DNA from: Epiperipatus broadwayi
Lineage: Eukaryota; Onychophora; Udeonychophora; Euonychophora; Peripatidae
DNA: 64,000 nt
Assembly: GCA_028023455.1 (NCBI GenBank)
Contig: JAQFVV010000204.1
Location: forward strand, 1,893,001-1,957,000
Direction: 5' to 3'
The translations under genes were made by a program, and so were the position numbers. The notes below the pieces were generated by a model. That model made no database searches and was not told the DNA's origin. It was given only the letters and a program-made list of their open reading frames with translations. Each line of letters begins with the position of its first letter. Within the stretch, counting starts at the first letter, position 1. Positions 47,301 to 59,889 of the stretch are shown piece by piece.

Positions 47301-50300
47301 TGTTGATGAGAGGCCTCATAAGAGGCAGGAAAAAGGTTAATAATAAAAACTATTCATTTTCCTTTTATAGTACATAATTGATAAGATTTAACATATATGT
47401 GTGTGGTATTTAGCAATTTATGCACACACTGCTGTTTATATTGTGATATATTTGATTTGACAAAATAATAAAATTATTAAAAATATCTTTTTCCTAATTA
47501 ATTCCTTGTTGAATATACATAAATTTCACATATACATGTGTATATATAAAAAAGTAACATAAATCAGTTATTAAATTGTTTTATAAAAGGTTTTTTTAAA
47601 ATAAAAAAAATAAAGTCCATGTTTTGATAGGTAATTGTTGATTGATTATCAACATCTTTAAATTCAAAATGTCTTTATTTTTCAATAAATGATTTAAAAC
47701 AATATTATTCTATATATATATATATCAATCTTAAAATGTCATTTTTACTAAAGAAATTATTTAAAATTTCACTCTTATTATATATATATCACTATTCACC
47801 ATATACATTTATTTGTTTTTCTAGGCATACAGATAAATCAGCATATATATATATAAACTAATTCTTCAGCAAGCTGAGAGATTGTCTTGATGAACTGGTC
47901 TTGGTGAGACTGGTTAAGTCCAGGATTGTCATCATTGAAAAAGTATAATCAGGTAACTATTGACATTCAATTGGTTCCACTTAGACTTCAGGCCAGCTGG
48001 CTATAGACAACAAAGAAGTTGGGTCACCTTCTAGGTGCATTTAAACTCCAGTATAGTGAACTAGTAAACCACAACTAGATCTACTATCTCAAACTCAGCT
48101 GCATCTGATTCATGTTAGTTGTATGTATAACTCTGGAAAACCAATTAACTCTGGTCAACTCTATCTTGAAACCAACAAAACCACTACTGCTTTTACATTC
48201 ACCTGTTGTTTTATAGTAGGGTGGTGTTAATTAAAAACTGTTTTTATCTTTTTAATCTTTTCAAATCACTTTTAATTATAAGCTACTGTTGGAATTTTAT
48301 CAAAGTATAAACTTCAAAGATTTTTAAAAATAGATAATAGAAATGTTTACAATTTTATTAGTTTTATTTTAACATAAAACATGCTTGTTTTTAATTTCAA
48401 AATTAGAATATAGCATTAATTAGACATTTTTAACTGATTAATTTATAATATAATTGTATTTTAAGTTCAAAATTATTTAACCTTTTACTATGTTTTTTTT
48501 ATTCGATGAAATGAAGAAAATATCTACCAAATTTTGAAAGGCTTTCCATGCAGATTTTTTTTGATTGACTTCTATATTTATATAAAGAGAATATATATTC
48601 TTATATTTCATTGCTATTTTTATTAAGAAATAAAGTTATTGAAGTTTATGAATCAAAAGAACTGCTCACAATATATAAAACAAATAATCTAAAAATAGAA
48701 ATATATAATTATAAATTCATCATTGCAACACTAAAATATTTTATGTGTAGAATAAACAAATCTTGCATTTTATATTTTGTGTATGTTTAAATTTTAGATT
48801 GAGCAAAGATTGATTTAGTTTGCTAGAATATTTGTTTAATGAGTTTTATTAAAAAGGTTAATTTAAATTTAATTGAATAAGTATCTGAGAAATTTAAAGT
48901 TTATGATTTGTTTATTTTGAATAAATATTTATAAATATTATTTCAAAACTTAGAAAATGAAGTTGTTAAAGAAGACTTAAAAGTATTTTTTGAACAGTGT
49001 TTATAAAATTTTACTGCCTTATTTAAAAAAATCTTAACTCTAGCATTTTGCCTGTTAAAAACCATGATGTTTGCCAATATTTTGGAACAAATAAAGAAAT
49101 CCCAATTCATGATGGAGAATATTCTGTAATCCAGACATAATGTGATAACTAGTATAAAAGCTAAAGTTTGGAAAATCCAGTATCTCTACGAATTTTTAGT
49201 GCAGTATGAATCTAAACAGGATCAAAATTTGTAAATAACCATTTTGTTTGCCATCTAAAAAGATGATCAGCTAGATATATATAGCTAGGTAATTGCGTTT
49301 TCTATACAAATGACTTTGTTTCATTGTTCTAGGAGACATATAAACAAAAACAAATAAACCAGAAACCAATATTGATTAATTAAGTAATTCATTAATTTTT
49401 TATTTCAAGAAATCTCATTTATTATTATCAACTGATAATGGAAAAAATAGACAAATTGACTTATGAAATGCTGTTTCACTGCTTCAGCAATAAATCACTG
49501 GATAATGATAAATAGTTGATATATTTTGAAAAATTATATTTATTAATTTTCAAATAATTGTTGATAGGCTATTTTTCAAAGATATCAAGAAAGCTGTGTA
49601 TAAGTCTTAATAAATGTAAATTTATCTTATCTTTACTTATGAAAGGAAACATTTTTTTAAATAATAAGTTTTTCAACTCAAATATGCCTTCATATAAACT
49701 TGTCACAAAAAGTAATGAAAATCATTTTGTTATGGATGATAAATTATTTGCTTTATCAGGAATACAGGGAGAATTATTGACATCATGGATTGAGATGTAT
49801 AAATGAGTAGATTAATTTTATATCTCAAATTAAAAAAATAATGAACACTAATCTTTTGGATAAAATTATAGCATCTATTCAAATAAATTAAACCATATCT
49901 ATGAAATAAACTAGAATAAAATTACAAATTTGTATCCAGTGGTTAAGAAATTGCATTGAGAATTGTCCATGATAAATCTTTAAATACCATTCAAGGGATA
50001 ATAAATTATGTAAATAAATATTTAAATGCCATATCTGAGTTATGGATTATCAAATCAAATAATAAATATGATAAATGTCCAAGTTATAAGCAATATTAAA
50101 ATGGATTAATATGTTAAATATAAATTATCTTGTATTAACAAGTACATTAAATGGAATTTATTGCTCTTTATGTTGTTTCAAAAAAGAATGAAATTACAAA
50201 AAATTAAATTAATTATGCAGTGAACAGATTATTTAAAACACTTTCTCATAATCCCTTTTTTCTTCATTAATTAATAGTACAGTTGTTATTAATATAATAA

Positions 50301-52460
50301 AGTTTTCTTCGATATTATTATGTCATGTACAGGTAATATTTTATTTAATATTATTATTGTTAATATTTAATGGGATTAAATGTGATTTACTTTAGGTTTA
50401 GGTTGAACTATTACACTGGTATAAAACTTCTATCTTGAAAATTCTATATATTTTATGAGTTCTTAAGTTTCAACCTCAAAGTCAAATGGAATTAATTATT
50501 TTTATGTTAGATGAGTAAATCTGTAAGGAATATTTTATGCATCATCTTTACATGTTAGTGTTAATTTTTCACTGTTACATAGTATGTAACAAGACAGTCT
50601 ATTGATCTAGTTATATTTTGTTAGTAGAGTAGCACTCCTAACATTTAAGCCTAAAATTGAATCTAGTAAAAAATTTTGAGGCAAAATAAATAAGCCCAAT
50701 GTGGTAAATATCACCTAAATGTGCTAAGAAATAATTTATACTTGCTTCTTATAAAAGAATAAAAATGTCTTCAACATTATTAAGTGAGGTTGATTAATAA
50801 ATGAATAATCAGTAAAACAAGCAAATTGAATTGAGTATTATTTATTTTGAAATAATAAACAAATATTCCTATTTAGTGTCAGTGTCTTCACAACATCTTC
50901 TGAAAACACAATATATATTCCAAGTTTTAGAAAACAATATGTAATAAAATAATTATTAATTTTTAAATATTTGTCTTTTGTCTTTATTAAAGAAACATTG
51001 TCGCAGCATACTTACAATAGAAAAGTCATTTTGAGATATTAACTTACACATTTTATCTGGATTAAATACATCATTATTGTAGTAATGATGTAAAACATAA
51101 AAATATTGGGTAAGATAGGTACATTAAATCCCTTTTATATTGTTGTATTGTAAAATGCATAAACACACTTGACATCCATGCATTTATTTTCTTATTTAAC
51201 ATAAGCCTGAGATAAATTATTAATCAACTTTGTATTTAAATTTTCTAGACTTAGTTTTAAAACATGGATTGGGTTACTCCTAATTAATGCTTATAATAGA
51301 AAACAATCTATTTACAAAAGTTTTTATTACTAAAATAGAATAAGACTAAAAGTACACATATTATTGAATAACCCTGAGAAATTTTATTATTTTATTAAAT
51401 ATGAATAATTATTAGAGTATAGAATAGCTTTAGCTTGTGTTCAAATATAGATAAAACTTATATGCATAATAATTGCAAAATAAGTGAGAGTTAGTAGATG
51501 CACTTTTTTCTGTCTCAACCATATTTTCACATTATTGACTTAGAGATACTTTGTTCACATTATTGTCATCGAGATCGCGACCAGTCCATCTCCTTTTTGG
51601 TTTCAAATTTGATTTGCCATGAATCAACTGATGTCTTCATCTTTTTATGATTTCGAAATATATGTACATATGTTTAAAATGCAAATATTTTTTTTAGAAT
51701 TAAGATATACACTGAAAAACTAGAAAGTAATAAGATTGTATTCATTTATTAATTTGTATATAATAAATAAGCAATTTCCACACGAGTATGTAGATAATAA
51801 TCGCGACAACAAAATTAAATATGAATACAATATTTATTAATTGCTATTCCAGGCTTTCAATACGGAGTATCTTTGTCAAAGCATGACTGACGTAGGAGAT
51901 TAGCAAGAAAGTGTTGGCATTCCAAATTGTATATAAAAGTGGGTTAGGAGGTCATAGATTTTAATAAATTTGCATATTTGCATGTGTAAATATGTGCTTC
52001 TAAATCATGCAGTCAAGACCGGTGATTTACTAAGGAGACGGCTATTGACTTATATATTAATCGCATTTTCTGAATTTGTAATATATCAGGCTTCTATAAG
52101 TTTTGTTCCCTGTTGTTGCTCTTGTATAAGATCGGCATTACTTTTAATGTTTTAGTGTAATACAGTGGAATAATGTTCACAGGATAGAGTTGCTATAAAA
52201 TAGTTCGTCAGGAAATTATTTAAAAAAGACATCTTGATAAATTTGCTATACGAAATAAAAACTACTTTGATATTTTAAATAAATGTATCAGTTTTCTTTA
52301 TGGTTAAATAATGTTTTAGATTATATAATGAAGAATAACACTATAGACACATTTTCATCTTCCAATAATACAATACTAGCCAAAATAACAACATTTATTA
52401 AAATTCTTCCATGATCATGATTTTGTCTATTAATAAATAGATTATTTCAAGTGAAATTCG
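44366..52460. other. Long AT-rich stretch without recognised genes
   Basis: Read on both strands. Short (TA)n tracts occur (for example 47712-47724). The frames at 44896-45186, 49558-49806 and 51970-52155 have no identifiable domain. A patch at 47040-47340 has two CCAAT boxes. A patch at 45560-46140 contains tttattaataacaataa, as do the LTR-like repeats at 9.4 kb, and may be a distant relative. No gene is supported. Confidence 0.4.
47085..47135 (+). promoter_or_regulatory. Pair of CCAAT boxes
   Basis: ccagccaatcagaatg and acaaccaatgactgac lie 40 bases apart in a locally GC-richer patch. Such pairs occur in animal promoters and LTRs. No TATA box or downstream gene could be linked to them. Confidence 0.2.
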
Positions 52461-52463
52461 AGA

Positions 52464-52470
52464 ACATACA

Positions 52471-52510
<40 letters not shown>

Positions 52511-52532
52511 TGTATGTATCTATAATGGTTGA

Positions 52533-52576
<44 letters not shown>

Positions 52577-52587
52577 TCAACCATTAT
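52464..52587. repeat. Two adjacent (TA)n hairpins
   Basis: Arms acatacaaacaac (52464) and gttgtttgtatgt (52505) enclose one (TA)n. Arms ataatggttgatga (52522) and tcatcaaccattat (52574) enclose a second. Each could extrude as a cruciform. The right arm of the second hairpin is the 3' tail of the RTE LINE that starts here. Confidence 0.8.
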
Positions 52588-54363
52588 CAATCCACTTTAG
52601 GATGAAGGTCTCTCCAAGTTCAATCCATCTTTTCTTATCTGTAGCTTCTCTTCTCCACATCACCCCTGCACACTTTCTTATTTCATCCATCCATCTCACA
52701 TGTGGTCTCTTTCTGGGTCTTTTACAATCATTTAGGATCCAGTTTAAAATTTCAATTGTCCATCTATTATCATCTCTCCTAACAATATGTCCATCCCAAC
52801 TCCACTTCAGTCTTTTAATTTTTTCAATGAGGTCAGTAACACCTGTTTGTTCTCTTACCCATACATTGCATTTTCGATCCCTTCTTGTTACTCCCAACAT
52901 GCATCTCTCCATACTTCTTTGAATGGTGTGAAGACTCTACATACGTTTCTCCATACTTCTTTGAGTGGTGTGAAGACTCTGTATTGCTCTTCTATTAAGT
53001 GTCCAAGTCTCAGATCTATAAGTAAGAACTGGCAAACAAATTTATTAAAAACCTTCCTTTTCAAACACAGAACCATATTTCATTTTAGTACCAAGTTATT
53101 TCTACCAAAAGCACTCCAACCAAGTTTAATTCTATGATTAATTTCATCCATTATATTTCCATCTGTATTAATAATCTGACCAAGGTATTTGTAACTGTTA
53201 ACTTCTTCTAACTCATTATAATCAATCTTTATTTTCATATTTTGAGAAAATCTATTAAACATTACTTTAGTCTTTTTAACATTTATCTTTAGTCCTACTT
53301 TCCTACTTTCATCTGATAACTCCTGCAACATTTTCTGTAGCTCTAAAGCATTATTTGCAAAAACTACTACATCATCTGCAAAATCTAAATGACTTAATAA
53401 ATCTCCATTTACTTTCACTCCTTTAGCTTCCCATTTTAATCCACAAAATACTTTTTGCAGCACTGCTGTAAAAAGTTTTGGAAATATGGAGTCACCTTAT
53501 CTTACACCCTTTTCAATGTTGATTTTTCACTATCATTATGTAATCTAATTGTTGCTGTTGCATTATTATAAATATTCTTTAAAATATGACAATATCCTGG
53601 ATCTACACCTTGATGATCCAATGCTTTAATCACTGAAGAAATGTTTATAGAATCAAATGCCTTTTCATAGTCTACAAATCCTAATCATAATGGCAACTCA
53701 TATTAATTTGTCCTTTTTATAATTTCTCTCAATACCTGGATATGATCTACTGTACTAAAACCACTTTTAATTCCAGCTTGTTTTCTTGGTTGGTGGAAAT
53801 ACAGTGTTTTCTGAAGATGAGTTGTAATTATCTTAGTAAAAATTTTGTATAAAACTGATAAAAGACTGGTAGGTCTATAATTTCTAATATCTTCCAATCA
53901 TCTGGTAAATCTTTATCATTTAGACATTTGGTATATAACTTTGCTAAAAAAAATTCTATTTCTTCACCTGCTTCCTTTAATATATCAATTATAATTCCAT
54001 CATTACCTGGAACCTTCCCTTTTTTCATAAATTTAATTGCATGTCTCACTTCCTCATTCAAAATTCTGGGCAATTCGGAAGATATAATAGGTATAGGAGG
54101 CATTTGTTCTTTAATACTATATAATTCTTGATAGAAGTCTTCTACACATTTCATGATGCCATCTCTCTTCTTATTGCAGATATAAATTTCCTACCAATAC
54201 CAAAATGTTGCTTTACACTCTTTAGACTTTTATTCTCTTCTACAGCTTTCCTTGCTAGTTCACAATTATACTTTCTTATATCATTTTCAACTCTTTTTTG
54301 CACCATTTTACAAAATTCGAGATATTCAATCTTTTTTAATGCATCATTGTTGTATATCCTCAT
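52577..54363 (-). pseudogene. RTE LINE reverse transcriptase and C-terminal domain, frameshifted
   Basis: The pieces in order are: a linker (54363-54151); KFMKKGKVPGNDGIIIDILK and the start of the fingers (54154-53828); MEDIRNYRPTSLLSVLYKIF through QAGIKSGFSTVDHIQVLREI (53897-53703), the RT motif region with the typical R-x-GFS-T-D-H; then HLDFADDVVVFAN with the catalytic FADD box (53463-53080); and last the RTE tail domain ERCMLGVTRRDR to LKWSWDGHIVRRDD and RWMDEIRKCAGVMWRREATD (52912-52577). Each piece lies in a different frame or after a stop. A 42-base tandem duplication at 52907-52990 adds an extra copy of the segment before the tail. The enzyme would copy the element RNA at a nicked target site; this copy cannot. 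Confidence 0.8.
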
Positions 54364-54429
54364 ATTTCTTCCTTTCTTCAGAAATTCTCTAGTCTCAGTA
54401 GAAATTTTATTGTTTAATTGCTGCTTTTT

Positions 54430-55422
54430 TTAACCAACTATCTTTGTTGCAGTTTTTAAAAGTGTATTGCTTATTTTCCTATTAATGTCATTCAAATCTG
54501 AATCATGTTCAAAATCTACTAATACTTGAAACCGATTTGTAAGTTCTAATTTAAATTCATTAGAATGTTTCTGAAGATTAGGAATATCAACTGTAAATAT
54601 TGTTTTCCTTAATAATTTCTGTCTCTCTAATTTTGCATTAACATGTATCTTATATCTTACTAATCGATGATCACTTCCTGTGTTAAATTTATTAAGAACA
54701 TTACAATCTTGAAATATGTATTTTCTGTTAGTCAAAATATAATCCAATTCTGCTGTACCTTTATTTGGATGCTTCCATGTCCATTTCCTTTTAACATTTT
54801 TTTCAAAAAAAGAATTCATAATATAAAGTTTTTCTTTTTCTGCAAACTCCACAAGTCTATGTCTTCTCTCATTCCTATTAACATAACCAAAATTATCTAC
54901 AGCATTTTCATCTTTCATTTGTTTACCAATTCTAGCATTAAAGTCTCCCATGACAATTTTAAAATGTTGTTTACTCTGACCAAACACTTTTTGTACATTC
55001 ATAAAATCTTCTATAACTTCATCACTATGAGAACTTGTTGGTGAATAAACCTGAATTATCTGCATTTGGTATCTGCTATTAAGTTGTAAAACTAATCTTG
55101 CCACTCTGTCTGATACACCATCAATCTCCACAATGTTTTTCTTCCATTTTTTATTTATAATGAATCCTACTCCACTTGTATTTCCAATATTTGTGCCTTT
55201 ATAGTAGAGTATATGTCCACTTTTTAAATCAATTATTTCTTCACCTTTTTTTCTAACTTCACAAAGTCCAATAATGTCCCATTTAATATAAGACAGTTCT
55301 TCTTCTAACTCTTGCAATCTTCCTTCACTTGAAAGTGATCTGCAGTTGTAAGTACCTAAATAAAAAGCCATCTTCAAATGGCAGCCTGAGTCTGTAATCA
55401 GGGGATTCTTAGCACCCTCCAC
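54430..55422 (-). CDS. RTE LINE APE-type endonuclease domain
   Basis: A 330-residue uninterrupted frame, intact although the rest of the element is broken. Apurinic-endonuclease motifs appear in order: YNCRSL near residue 25 (metal-binding Asn), GLCEVR near 52 (catalytic Glu), VYSPTSS near 125, MGDFNARIG near 160 (Asp/Asn pair), WTWKHPNKGTAELDYIL near 220, and GSDHRLVRYKI near 250 (catalytic Asp-His). All catalytic residues are present. The domain nicks target DNA for target-primed reverse transcription. The ATG at 55422 follows a GC-richer 5' region. The reading frame stops at 54430, about 65 bases before the next piece of the original protein, so it is a truncated polyprotein. Intactness suggests a fairly recent insertion. 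Confidence 0.85.
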   Translation of the reverse strand: MEGAKNPLITDSGCHLKMAFYLGTYNCRSLSSEGRLQELEEELSYIKWDIIGLCEVRKKGEEIIDLKSGHILYYKGTNIGNTSGVGFIINKKWKKNIVEIDGVSDRVARLVLQLNSRYQMQIIQVYSPTSSHSDEVIEDFMNVQKVFGQSKQHFKIVMGDFNARIGKQMKDENAVDNFGYVNRNERRHRLVEFAEKEKLYIMNSFFEKNVKRKWTWKHPNKGTAELDYILTNRKYIFQDCNVLNKFNTGSDHRLVRYKIHVNAKLERQKLLRKTIFTVDIPNLQKHSNEFKLELTNRFQVLVDFEHDSDLNDINRKISNTLLKTATKIVG

Positions 55423-55754
55423 CTTTGGCCACCAACTGCTGCCTTGGTTGGTGACTTACAGCCTCCTGGGAATAAGGACCATGATTTATTTTTGTCTGTC
55501 ATGATTGTATATATTGGAAAAATATTCTTAAACTCTGAGGTAAAAAGCCAATAAACTCACCACACTGGCTAATGCATGTTGGTGAGCAGCCCATCCATGT
55601 TTGTATACTATATGAATAATCACATATTAATAACAGCTGCAATGACAAGAACGTATGGAGTGGACATTAGGAATTTGTCCTGCATGGTTTCTTTAAGACC
55701 TCCAAGAGGAATCAAAAGGTCTCCTTTCAGGTAATAGCAAACTCCTTTCTGCAG

Positions 55755-55858
<104 letters not shown>

Positions 55859-55984
55859 AATACAACATACATACATATTAGAATAGCATTGGCAAAGGAG
55901 GTATTTATTAAGACAAAATATTTTGTGGACCTTTAAAAAAAGAAATAAAGAAAGTTTAATTACATGGTATAATAAACACCTCCA

Positions 55985-56097
55985 CACTTCCCCATTTTTT
56001 CCAAATTCATATAAATAAAGATATAATAAAAGACAAATGACCCCCAAGATGCATTTCGTGCTGAAACAGCACTCATTAGTTGGGCCAAGTCACTATC

Positions 56098-56100
<3 letters not shown>
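55985..56100 (-). repeat. Single ribozyme-bearing repeat (family 1), partial unit
   Basis: Shares ttcatataaataaagata and ataaaagacaaatg(a/t)cccccaagatgcattt with the array at 44.1 kb, then breaks into (TA)n at 56101. One unit only. Confidence 0.7.
56041..56086 (-). ncRNA. Hammerhead motif, family 1 copy 6 (core mutated)
   Basis: Minus strand. Stem I GGCCCAA with UUGGGGG (five pairs), stem II GUGCU with AGCAC, GAAA at 56057-56054, UGCA, and an AUC cleavage triplet. The first core block reads CUAAUGA, replacing an invariant G, so it should be inactive. Confidence 0.7.

Positions 56101-56131
<31 letters not shown>
56101..56131. repeat. (TA)n microsatellite
   Basis: About 30 bases at the edge of the ribozyme repeat. 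Confidence 0.9.
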
Positions 56132-56133
<2 letters not shown>

Positions 56134-56189
56134 CGTTACAATATATATGTCTTTATTATATGCAAAATATTTATCTAGGTTAATATGCT

Positions 56190-56560
56190 ATGTGTGGAGT
56201 CTACTATTGTATTGTGAAATGTGGACAGTGAAAAATAAAAATAGGAACATATTGAAAGCATTTGAGATGTGGACATGGAGAAGAATGGAAAAAATTAGTT
56301 GGATGAATAAAATAAAGAATTTTTGACAACAGTAAATGAAAAAAAGATTGATTGAAGAAATTAGAAGGAGAAACTGGATTGGATATATATTGAGAAAAAG
56401 TGTGGTCTAATTAAACAAGTTTTGGGGGGGAATGGTGAATTAAAGTAAGAAGAAAATATGAAAAGAGTTGAATTTGTTAAATGATAGAAGGGATGGGAAG
56501 AATTATGTGACTTTGAAGAGCTAGGCAATGAAAAAAATAAAATGGGTCAATCGATTATGT
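56190..56560 (+). pseudogene. LINE C-terminal domain scrap
   Basis: The plus-strand frame reads EMWTVKNKNRNILKAFEMW, then TWRRMEKISWMNKIKNF, a stop, and RLIEEIRRRNWIGYILRKS. This is the pattern found after reverse transcriptase in RTE-like and related LINEs (ExWxxRRMxxISWxxxxxN followed by LGHxxR). Several in-frame stops show decay. It differs from the RTE copy at 52.6 kb and is a separate family or an older copy. Confidence 0.6.
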
Positions 56561-57279
56561 GATTTCTCTCTAGATCTGTCCATGGACTAGATATTATTGA
56601 TGGTGATATGACATATATATACAAAACAAAATAGCTTTCTCATCATTCACTTTAAAAACCAACTTTTTTAACAGCAAAGAATAACTTCATGAGATTCATT
56701 TTTATATATTGGGATATCTGTAATGGATCATATGACACATAAATAAATGCAGAGTAACTTGAATGCTGAGATAATAAGAAAATAGAAAATTAAGGTGATA
56801 GTGTATAAATGTATCACTATCTTTTCACACAGACAAAGAAATCAATAAATAAAGACAATACAAAAGAAATTAATGTTGTTTTAATTAAGCAATGGAAAAT
56901 ATGTGTGTCAAACGTATGTATTTTAATAAAGAAAACAATATAATATTAAAAATAAATTGCAATATATATTCACAAGACTCTTTGAATTGCAATATTTACA
57001 CTTATTACTTATGGCAATAGAGAAGAATTAGCTTGCAAACAGCCTCAAAGTATAGAAATAAGTTTGGTGTATTTTATCTAGTATTAAAGATATTGGACTA
57101 GTTGTATTTGGATTGATATTCTAACAACTTTTAGAAAATTTGTGTGGAATTATTTAATGTAATTAAACATTTTAACAGAGACTAAGGAATAAAATTAACT
57201 TTATAAAAACAAGTTTACTTTCCACTTATAATCATCATTATCAAGTAAAAGAAAATGAATACAGTATGGAACCATTAAA
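56561..57279. other. AT-rich intergenic sequence
   Basis: Nothing supportable on either strand. Confidence 0.4.
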
Positions 57280-57510
57280 AAAATTTTAAAAAAACCTTTT
57301 TCGCTTATTTGAATATTATTCACTCTGTAACTGTTCACATGCTCATTTTGTGCAATAAACCAAGCTTCCTAAATCTTCTACTTGCTAATCATGTCTTTCT
57401 TTACAAATCTCAGCAATACTAGGATGCTAATCATGTCTTTCTTTACAAATCTCAGCAATTCTACGATCAAAACCATGTCCATATTTCTTTTCATGACTTT
57501 TAGCTTTTTG
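57280..57510. repeat. Dispersed repeat, left copy, with an internal 46-base duplication
   Basis: gctaatcatgtctttctttacaaatctcagcaat occurs twice back to back (57383 and 57426). The block up to catatttcttttcatg recurs in diverged form at 62480-62670 in the same orientation, without the internal duplication. The family is unknown. Confidence 0.5.
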
Positions 57511-58680
57511 TACATAAATAAATGCTGTATCATTCTTCAAATTTATTTTCATTTTTATTGTATATATATACTGATGTATATTTATTGTAAAAATGCTCTC
57601 AACCCTATGAATTTATGCATTATTTATATTGTAGGTTTTACACTGATGCAACCTCTAATATTCAATCATTTATAATACAATGAATTAGAGCTGTGCTTTA
57701 TTTTTAAATCTAAATATCAAATTTCCTCATCTTTTTCAGACTCTTTTCAAATTCTTATTTCATTTATAAAACATATAATTAATAATGGCCTATGGAGCTC
57801 ATGTAAATACATATATCATTCACATATTGTACATACATACAGTTTTTATATTCATCTAATATCAAAACCATTATATTAATCTCTTTGGATTCCAGTGCTA
57901 AACTATGAACAACTGTCCAAATAGACAAATGGCATTGGACATGCTTTTGTCATTTCATAAACATTATTTTTGGATGGTGCCACAATATCACTATCAATCC
58001 AGATTAAGATATAATTAATAAATTTATGCTTGTAGTTATTTACATTTTTATTAATAATTTTAATGAATTCTCCTATTTACTGACCCATATAATTTTCTTT
58101 ATATCCAATGAAATTATTCTATATTCATTTCAGATAATAATCTTTTTAATAGCTACAAATTTAAACAAAGATTTAATCACAAACCTCCCAAAAAGTTATT
58201 TCTTTTTTACATATTGCAATACTTCATAATGATATGTACTGACAAGTCAATTATAGTTTTTAAAGAATACTGCTCTTTATGCTTTTTGGTATTAGTAAAT
58301 AATGTTAAAAAAATAGCACTCGATGAATACATGTGCAAATACTATTTTTTATATAAGTTTTTATGAATACATTTAATGAATGTCTCTTTATTTAATGTAA
58401 TATTATAAGTGTTCAATTTAAATTTAAGAAAAAAAATTACATAAACATTTTTCACTTTAAAATACTATTAAATAATAAGATAAAAAGTTTCCTTTGTTCT
58501 TTTTTTATAAACGGATTCCATTTTTATTTAATAATTTTTTAACACTCTCCAACTAAGATAAACAGTCCATCTTTTTCAAGTCAGTTTGTAGAATTCTAAC
58601 TACTTTATTAAACAACTTATTTTTATCTTTTCCTCATCCATAAATAACTTCCAGTTGAAATATCATCTTCAAATGAGAAT
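57511..58680. other. AT-rich intergenic sequence
   Basis: Frames at 57382-57675 and 58026-58229 have no recognisable domain. No repeat pair was seen apart from those listed. Confidence 0.4.
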
Positions 58681-59319
58681 TGATTTTCATATCTCACAAT
58701 TTATCTTCAACTATTAGACTTTCAGATTTTATCTTATCTTGATTTGATTGAGCATTCATTACCAGAGACCAATAGATATATGAATAAAGAACATATATCC
58801 AATGGCAATTACAGACTGATGTTTTTTGATGCTTAGTGAAGCTGATGGTTTTGGTTATAGAAAGAGAGCTGGCTATAAATAATCAGTCCAGTTGGTGATA
58901 AAAGGAGACAACAACATACTATCAGACCTAAATTTGAGAAAATATGTTGTTCTTTGTATAGTTAAAGCAGCAAAGCAATTTCATGTTAAAACTGGAAGTT
59001 GCTAAAACCTAAATCAGTCACAAGGTGAACTATCACAGAACAACTGGAAGTGTCACCTTACCAACCCATGAACCAAGCTATTGTAGAGCCACCAGAAGTG
59101 TCACTATACTTATTTTTGAGGCAATCTGTCATGATATATCTTCTATCTGAAGTCCCTTACAATAATAGATGCATGGCAAGTAACCTTACCAATGGTATCA
59201 AGTGAAGGTATAACAGTTATATATATTCCAAACACGCATTTGTATATTTATTTTAATTAATAAATATTTAATCACATTTTATGAGCCTGTGTTTATTATA
59301 ATCATGCATAAACACAACA
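58681..59319 (+). repeat. 5' LTR
   Basis: Matches the right LTR through tatctca, atcttatctt, gattgagcattc, a TATA-bearing stretch (ctataaataatcagtccag), gagacaacaa, gcaagc/ccaagc segments, accttaccaatggtatc and attaataaatatttaatc. Both LTRs end in acacaaca. Divergence is clearly greater than for the pair at 26.7-38.4 kb. Confidence 0.7.
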
Positions 59320-59384
59320 GTTTGTCACAATCACAACAAAATCTTACCTCTGATGTTTTTAGATCAGTCCCCTGTTAATTATTA

Positions 59385-59715
59385 AAAATTGTCAATTAAC
59401 ATTATTAGTGTGTCAATAAAAAATTAAAGAATCAAACATAAGTGGCTATTCATTAAAGGATCTTTTCTCTCATAGGTTGTTTAGATCTATGTTATTAAAT
59501 ATATTAGCTAACATTGTGGCAATAAAAAATTACAAAAATCAAGTGCAAGTGGTTACATGTTATCTATAAAAATAGGATCTTTTCTCCATAGTTTTGTTTA
59601 GATCTGTGTTATTAACATTGACAGTTAACATTATTATCATTTTAATAGAAGTGAAAAAAATAAACATGAGTGGTTACACATTAACTATACAGAAAAGTGG
59701 ATCTCACAGCAGAAA
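59385..59715 (+). repeat. Three diverged tandem repeats in the leader
   Basis: A unit of about 115-120 bases occurs three times. Each copy runs ttaacatta, a (g/t)tcaataaaaaatt-like string, a(a/c)a(a/t)gagtggtta-like string, ggatctttTCTC, and gtttagatct(a/g)tgttatt. They lie between the 5' LTR and the Gag remnant. Confidence 0.6.
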
Positions 59716-59889
59716 GAAAAAATCAAAATGACTAAAATAGGCTCATTATAAGAGTTTGATCTGGCCTATACTGAAAATTGCCATTCTACATAGCTCAAGT
59801 GCTTTTCTATATGCAAGTTAATCAAATAAAAAAGCCTGACTTAAAATTACAAACATTTTTATCTCTCTGTGAATCTCAAACTTAATAGC

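Larger units (their letters stand above)
52577..55613 (-). mobile_element. RTE-clade LINE, nearly full length but decayed
   Basis: Reading on the minus strand: a 5' region from about 55613, an APE endonuclease, a reverse transcriptase and the characteristic RTE C-terminal domain, ending near 52577 in ggttgatga followed by (TA)n. The gene order and short repeat-type 3' tail are those of RTE elements. At least four frame breaks separate the reverse-transcriptase pieces, so the copy is not autonomous now. The 5' boundary is estimated. Confidence 0.8.

Noticed and set aside
47300-47345. UUGAUGA, a strong hairpin (gcctcataagaggc), then GGAAAA, resembling a hammerhead
   Set aside because: The invariant C of CUGAUGA is missing, the GAAA spacing is off, and no cleavage triplet or stem I partner could be found.
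54428-54437. Native end of the LINE polyprotein at 54430
   Set aside because: The next part of the RTE protein follows directly in another frame, so the stop reflects decay rather than a natural terminus.
52602-55044. Plus-strand frames over the LINE
   Set aside because: They are antisense shadows of the RTE reverse transcriptase and endonuclease.
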